NCBI GenBank assembly: GCA_013697625.1
Contig: JACCWN010000080.1
Coordinates: 1-44,285, forward strand
Direction: 5' to 3'
Length of the DNA stretch: 44,285 bases
Source: Legionella sp.
Lineage (GTDB): Bacteria > Pseudomonadota > Gammaproteobacteria > Legionellales > Legionellaceae
Below, in pieces: positions 40,853 through 44,285 of this stretch; the stretch's first letter is position 1; each line of letters begins with the position of its first letter. The notes under the pieces were generated by a model. It saw only the letters and a program-made list of their open reading frames with translations. It had not been told where the DNA came from and made no database searches. The position numbers were made by a program, and so were the translations under genes.

Positions 40853-41731
40853 TTAGATAGTAAATCCTGCTGAAATGAGATCATCTAACGCATCCTGCTC
40901 AGTTAGCTTTCTCTTTTTCACTTCTATTTCGGGAATAGAGGATCCGGGGGCAGCGACCTCGTCTTCAACACTTGTAAAAATATCTGTAACTAGCCCCAAA
41001 TCATATCTAAGTGGTAATAAGATATCGATAATCACCTTGGTGTTTGAAGTTTCACTAGTTTGTCTTTCGCTTGTTACTGCTTGGATCTGCCGATTACGTT
41101 CTAATAGTTCATTGATTTTTTTAAAAAGATAATTATTCTCCGTACCAGCTACTTCAAGCTTTACTAAGGTATGATTGCTAGTTAATGCATCTTCAAATAA
41201 TATGGCAATTTCCTTATCAAAATATAGGTTATTAATAAAGAGCTCTTTGACTGATTTATTTTTTTCGATAAACTGACAAACAGGCTTTGAATCACCAATT
41301 TTGTGCATCTCATAGCCCCGCATGTCGAGTATTTCAATTGTTGGATGAGATTGCAGCGCCTCTAACATATAACATGCTGCGTCCCGTCCAATTTCAGATC
41401 CATTGAAACTTAATTCTCTGAGCGATCTGTTTTGTTTCAAGTATTCTGCAAGAACAGTTATATAATGAGGCTTGGTAGTTCCAGGGTGATATTGACAAGG
41501 AAGCTGATATCGGCCAGTTAAAATCACTGAATATAAATCTGTAATTAAAAGAGAGGTTCGATTCTCTAGTAAGCAACTAAGAGCTTCATGTGCTTGACTC
41601 GCATCTTTACTTTCTTTGGGTGCATTCGCTATCCTATTCGAATATTCAAGGATAGCTCCACTTATTATATAATTTTGATGTTTTATTTTGAGCTGTAAGA
41701 ATGTTTCTTGACTCCAATTAGGATGGACCAT
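40853..41731 (-). CDS. Leucine-rich-repeat protein, effector-like
   Basis: The frame is open to 41818, but its first 29 codons lie over the end of the upstream gene, so the ATG at 41731 (or 41746) is preferred, giving about 292 residues. The middle has ribonuclease-inhibitor-type LRRs (LAEYLKQNRSLRELSFNGSEIG, then HPTIEILDMRG, NKSVKELFINN and NHTLVKLEVAG, each about 28 residues apart). The C-terminus is rich in Glu/Lys, then short and hydrophobic (LDDLISAGFTI), which resembles Dot/Icm signals of Legionella effectors; that is inference. The start overlaps the previous stop by 14 bases, suggesting coupled translation. Confidence 0.6.
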   Translation of the reverse strand: MVHPNWSQETFLQLKIKHQNYIISGAILEYSNRIANAPKESKDASQAHEALSCLLENRTSLLITDLYSVILTGRYQLPCQYHPGTTKPHYITVLAEYLKQNRSLRELSFNGSEIGRDAACYMLEALQSHPTIEILDMRGYEMHKIGDSKPVCQFIEKNKSVKELFINNLYFDKEIAILFEDALTSNHTLVKLEVAGTENNYLFKKINELLERNRQIQAVTSERQTSETSNTKVIIDILLPLRYDLGLVTDIFTSVEDEVAAPGSSIPEIEVKKRKLTEQDALDDLISAGFTI

Positions 41732-42239
41732 TTCCACTTGTCCCATTCTCATAGGCTTGCATCTCAGAAATAATAGTCTCAAAATTAAAATGTATTCCAG
41801 CATTGATTCTCTGGCCATTTAATGTGTAGGAAAGCTCCTCAGCATTAATGCTTTCATTAATAATTAATAATTTTTGAAGTACCTCTAAACCTTTATCCGT
41901 TTTAGGTATTAAATCTATCATTGTTTTCCACATATGTGCATCCAGAGACCATAAAGCATATTTAATCCCGCTAATGGATTTAAAAGTTCTTCTGGCAGGG
42001 TCAATAGTAAAACCACTCTCAAATATTAAATCAATATTACTCGTTAATAATTCAGTCACCTTGTCGTAATTAGCGCATACAACATAGTGTAAGAATTTTC
42101 GAACATCCAGCAAAGGCTTAAACAAAGTCCATTGTGCTTTACAAGTAACATTATTCGTTGCATCTAAATTCTGTAAATATGATTCTTGAGTTTCTTTAAT
42201 TTCTTGGGGTATATCGTTATATTCAGTCTTTTCTCGCAT
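41718..42239 (-). CDS. Hypothetical protein, Legionella-type effector-like fragment
   Basis: This 173-residue protein has a good ribosome site (AGGAG, about 9 bases before the ATG). It has no signal peptide or membrane helix. The part VRKFLHYVVCANYDKVTELL and the following IKYALWSLDAHMWKTMIDL recall a repeat-like region I associate with Legionella hypothetical proteins, from memory only. Its helical pairs resemble ankyrin folds. It lies 47 bases after the TIR-ankyrin gene and overlaps the LRR gene, so the three probably form one transcript. The short Ser/Gly C-terminus hints that the gene may have lost a longer 3' part by frameshift. Confidence 0.55.
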   Translation of the reverse strand: MREKTEYNDIPQEIKETQESYLQNLDATNNVTCKAQWTLFKPLLDVRKFLHYVVCANYDKVTELLTSNIDLIFESGFTIDPARRTFKSISGIKYALWSLDAHMWKTMIDLIPKTDKGLEVLQKLLIINESINAEELSYTLNGQRINAGIHFNFETIISEMQAYENGTSGNGPS

Positions 42240-42286
42240 AATAGATTCTCCTGTGTGCTTACTAGATATTGATTAACTAAGCAGTA

Positions 42287-44164
42287 CTATTGACCACTAT
42301 TTGCCAAGATAGTTGCCCCGATGGCTATTCCTATAACTGCTGCGGTAACATTCTTGTTAAAAAATCCCCAAGCATTGGAACTGCTTGTTGGCAAAGGAGT
42401 TTGGGGTCCAGGAGAGGCTTCCTCGTTTTGCGAAGATATTATTGCAATTTCTTGTTTCACTTTATTCATAGTAGCACCACAATATCTAAGGTCATCTTTC
42501 GTTAATGAATGTTTTTCAATTAAAAACTCATATTCTGAAATAATTTGAGCAATTACTTCAGGGAATAAATTCGTTTTTTTAATTGTCAAAAATACAAGCG
42601 TTCGTTGGAGATCCAAAATATCCTTTAATTCTGCTAGATTTCCATATAAACAAGGATAATAAGTCCGGCTATTAATTAAATTTAGTATCGAATAGACATA
42701 AGGGTCATTCAGTTTTATTCCTAAAAGTTTCTCATAGTAACGATCTCCTTCTACTCGACTAAAGGAGGCCCCATTCTCCAATAAGATTCTGATAACTTTT
42801 AAGCTGCTATGATTGATATTTTGCTCAATAGCTTCTTCTATTTCTTCAAGTTCACCTGCTTGGATCGTCCTTTTTGCCTTAATTTCTTGCAAAGTGTTAG
42901 TCAATTTAGTCAGAGAATCTAAGGGTGAATATTCAAAAGCCATACTTAATGCTGTCTTACCAAGCTCATTCTTCAGATTCAAATTTGCACCTAAAGAAAC
43001 TAATTGAGTGATAACGGTTGCATATCCATCAACCCCTCCTCCAGACATATCTTTAATAACTGTCATTAATAATGTGTTCCCAAGCTTACCCTGAAAATCA
43101 ATAGGCATTCCTGTTTGAAGCAATTGAGTAACGTCATTTGAATTACGAATAGTTGGGAAAGATTCTTCTCGAGCACTAAGGGTTCGAATATCAGAGGTTA
43201 ACAAAGATAATTGCATAGAACTTTGTTTATGGAACCCAAAAGAAAGCTCTAGATTGATTACAGCACTACTAAAAATCAATTTTTGTTGGCTTTCAATAAA
43301 TGTTTTCCATAAATAATCATATTCTTCTTTTTTAACAAGGACTTGAACTTTGAAAAGCCAGTCGATTAAACATTTTAATGTTGCAATATAACCGTCATGA
43401 CCATTTTTCACATTCGATCCAAAGCCAAATTCATTGGGGAATGTGTTTTGTGGCCTGCCGCTAATTAATAATGGGTACACCTTATCTTTAGGTAAATCAA
43501 GAAGGATAGCAATGGCTGATTGCATTTGGTAAGCCTTATAACCACTATCGCACTTGTTTAAGGATTTTGTACCAATAAAAATAATATCATTTTGCTTATA
43601 TTGCTGCATAAAATTATCAACACTGTCTTCGGGATTAAGCTCCTTAATATCCAAAACGACACGAATACCTGCGGCCGTTAAATGTTCATATAGCACGCCC
43701 AAAAAAGGTTCCACCCAATATTCTTCGGTGTTGTTTTCACTTGAAGGAGCAGCGTAAACAATATGACACCGGTGAGGTGGTTTTTCAGATTCGTCTTTAA
43801 ATAAAGCTTTTAATCGTTGTAAAAGTTTTATGAGCGGAGCATGCAAATGCTGTTGTCTTGCAATAAAACTTTGCTCAGCATAAAGAAATTTTGTTCTAAT
43901 TTCCAAATCTTCATCACTCAACATTGGTAATGGTTCATGCGTTTGAGCAATACTTTTGTCCTCCATTTGCTGGATGGGGTGTCTGAAGGTATGTCTTTTC
44001 AATGCAGCATTTACGGGTGCTATCCATTCTAAAATTACTTTTTTTAATGCATCTGCTAGTCCGTGTCGATCATTTCGAGCAGTTGCAAATATTATATTTA
44101 CCTCGGATTCAATTTTGATTAAAGCTGCATGTATTGCCTCAACGGATTGACTTTTATCACTCAT
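42287..44164 (-). CDS. TIR-like/ankyrin-repeat protein with C-terminal membrane anchor
   Basis: This protein has 625 residues from the ATG at 44164 (AAGGGG upstream; a GTG at 44173 is also open). Counted from the GTG, an N-terminal helical region (1-130) precedes a TIR-like domain (about 135-275: CHIVYAAPSSEN, GIRVVLDIKELNPEDSVDNF, NDIIFIGTKSL, VYPLLISG). Ankyrin-type repeats follow (about 345-475: GNTLLMTVIKD, LVSLGANLNLKNELGKTALS, IRILLENGAS). A Pro/Ser linker and a hydrophobic Gly/Ala helix (about 609-624) end it. The Glu expected in the helix after NDIIFIG in NAD-cleaving TIRs is not clear; the aligned spot looks like Ala. It may be a host-directed effector or a conflict protein; secretion is not shown. 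Confidence 0.65.
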   Translation of the reverse strand: MSDKSQSVEAIHAALIKIESEVNIIFATARNDRHGLADALKKVILEWIAPVNAALKRHTFRHPIQQMEDKSIAQTHEPLPMLSDEDLEIRTKFLYAEQSFIARQQHLHAPLIKLLQRLKALFKDESEKPPHRCHIVYAAPSSENNTEEYWVEPFLGVLYEHLTAAGIRVVLDIKELNPEDSVDNFMQQYKQNDIIFIGTKSLNKCDSGYKAYQMQSAIAILLDLPKDKVYPLLISGRPQNTFPNEFGFGSNVKNGHDGYIATLKCLIDWLFKVQVLVKKEEYDYLWKTFIESQQKLIFSSAVINLELSFGFHKQSSMQLSLLTSDIRTLSAREESFPTIRNSNDVTQLLQTGMPIDFQGKLGNTLLMTVIKDMSGGGVDGYATVITQLVSLGANLNLKNELGKTALSMAFEYSPLDSLTKLTNTLQEIKAKRTIQAGELEEIEEAIEQNINHSSLKVIRILLENGASFSRVEGDRYYEKLLGIKLNDPYVYSILNLINSRTYYPCLYGNLAELKDILDLQRTLVFLTIKKTNLFPEVIAQIISEYEFLIEKHSLTKDDLRYCGATMNKVKQEIAIISSQNEEASPGPQTPLPTSSSNAWGFFNKNVTAAVIGIAIGATILANSGQ

Positions 44165-44197
44165 GTTACGCACAGCCCCTTGCAGTTTGAATAAAAA

Positions 44198-44285
44198 GCA
44201 TTAGAATTCCGTCCTTAATTTTAGGGAGGGAATTAAATGGATATGCTTGATCTTTATAGTGATTATTTGATATTCCAAAACAAAT
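44198..44285 (+). mobile_element. 5' end of an insertion sequence, cut by window end
   Basis: A near-perfect hairpin (AATTCC/GGAATT outer arms with TCC/GGA inside, 44205-44234) directly precedes the transposase-like start and contains its ribosome site. The exact element end is not determinable; it lies about 35 bases from the TIR-ankyrin start. Confidence 0.4.
44237..44285 (+). CDS. Probable transposase, first 16 codons
   Basis: GGGAGGG precedes the ATG. The visible peptide MDMLDLYSDYLIFQNK resembles the N-terminus of transposases I recall from Legionella insertion sequences. The gene continues beyond the window, so family assignment (IS4-like) is tentative. Confidence 0.4.
   Translation, partial: MDMLDLYSDYLIFQNK

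Noticed and set aside
41732..41818. N-terminal 29 codons of the long LRR frame as real protein
   Set aside because: They read the 3' end of the upstream gene in a second frame; a start at 41731 or 41746 fits better.
38059..44285. Prophage or CRISPR array in the accessory region
   Set aside because: No phage structural or integrase genes and no regularly spaced direct repeats are present.

Overview
The window looks like a chromosomal segment of a Legionella species or a close gammaproteobacterial relative. The housekeeping genes are typical gammaproteobacterial proteins with AT-rich coding. The right end carries ankyrin, LRR and TIR type genes with poorly conserved, eukaryote-like architecture, plus the start of a transposase that resembles ones I know from Legionella. 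The genus call is inference; no 16S or database search was possible.

Layout. (1) 1-6.7 kb: waaA (minus), djlA and an OmpR-type regulator with a degenerate receiver (plus), a CNNM/CorC membrane protein and inorganic pyrophosphatase (minus), then a HIT protein and folE (plus). (2) 6.7-37.6 kb: one very long minus-strand run of core genes. In transcription order it is rlmE, ftsH, folP, glmM, tpiA, secG, tRNA-Leu(GAG), nuoA-N, tRNA-fMet, rimP, nusA, infB, rbfA, truB, an exported M28 aminopeptidase, rpsO and pnp. This is the classic rlmE-ftsH-folP-glmM-secG-leuU-metY-rimP-nusA-infB-rbfA-truB-rpsO-pnp order of enteric bacteria with three insertions: tpiA, the complete 14-gene complex I operon between the two tRNAs, and an aminopeptidase between truB and rpsO. 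yhbY lies divergently at the end, as in E. coli. (3) 38.0-44.3 kb: an accessory region. It holds a twice-frameshifted Nif11-like gene, tRNA-Pro(GGG) as a likely integration target, an ardA antirestriction gene with an elaborate hairpin leader and a small partner gene, inverted repeats, a 3' gene remnant, and a three-gene minus-strand cluster (TIR-like/ankyrin/membrane anchor protein, 173-aa protein, LRR protein). The window closes at the 5' end of an insertion sequence.

How the genes work together. The core block combines membrane-protein quality control (FtsH), protein export (SecG), envelope precursor synthesis (GlmM), folate synthesis (FolP), respiration (NuoA-N), and transcription/translation factors with RNA turnover (RimP, NusA, IF2, RbfA, TruB, S15, PNPase). 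The accessory block looks like a decayed or composite mobile island beside tRNA-Pro. ArdA would protect incoming DNA from type I restriction, and the TIR/ankyrin/LRR genes are candidate secreted effectors or conflict-system proteins. The most novel signals are the predicted mutually exclusive hairpins over the ardA ribosome binding site, the TIR-ankyrin-anchor architecture, the Nif11 pseudogene and the phosphorylation-incompetent OmpR regulator.
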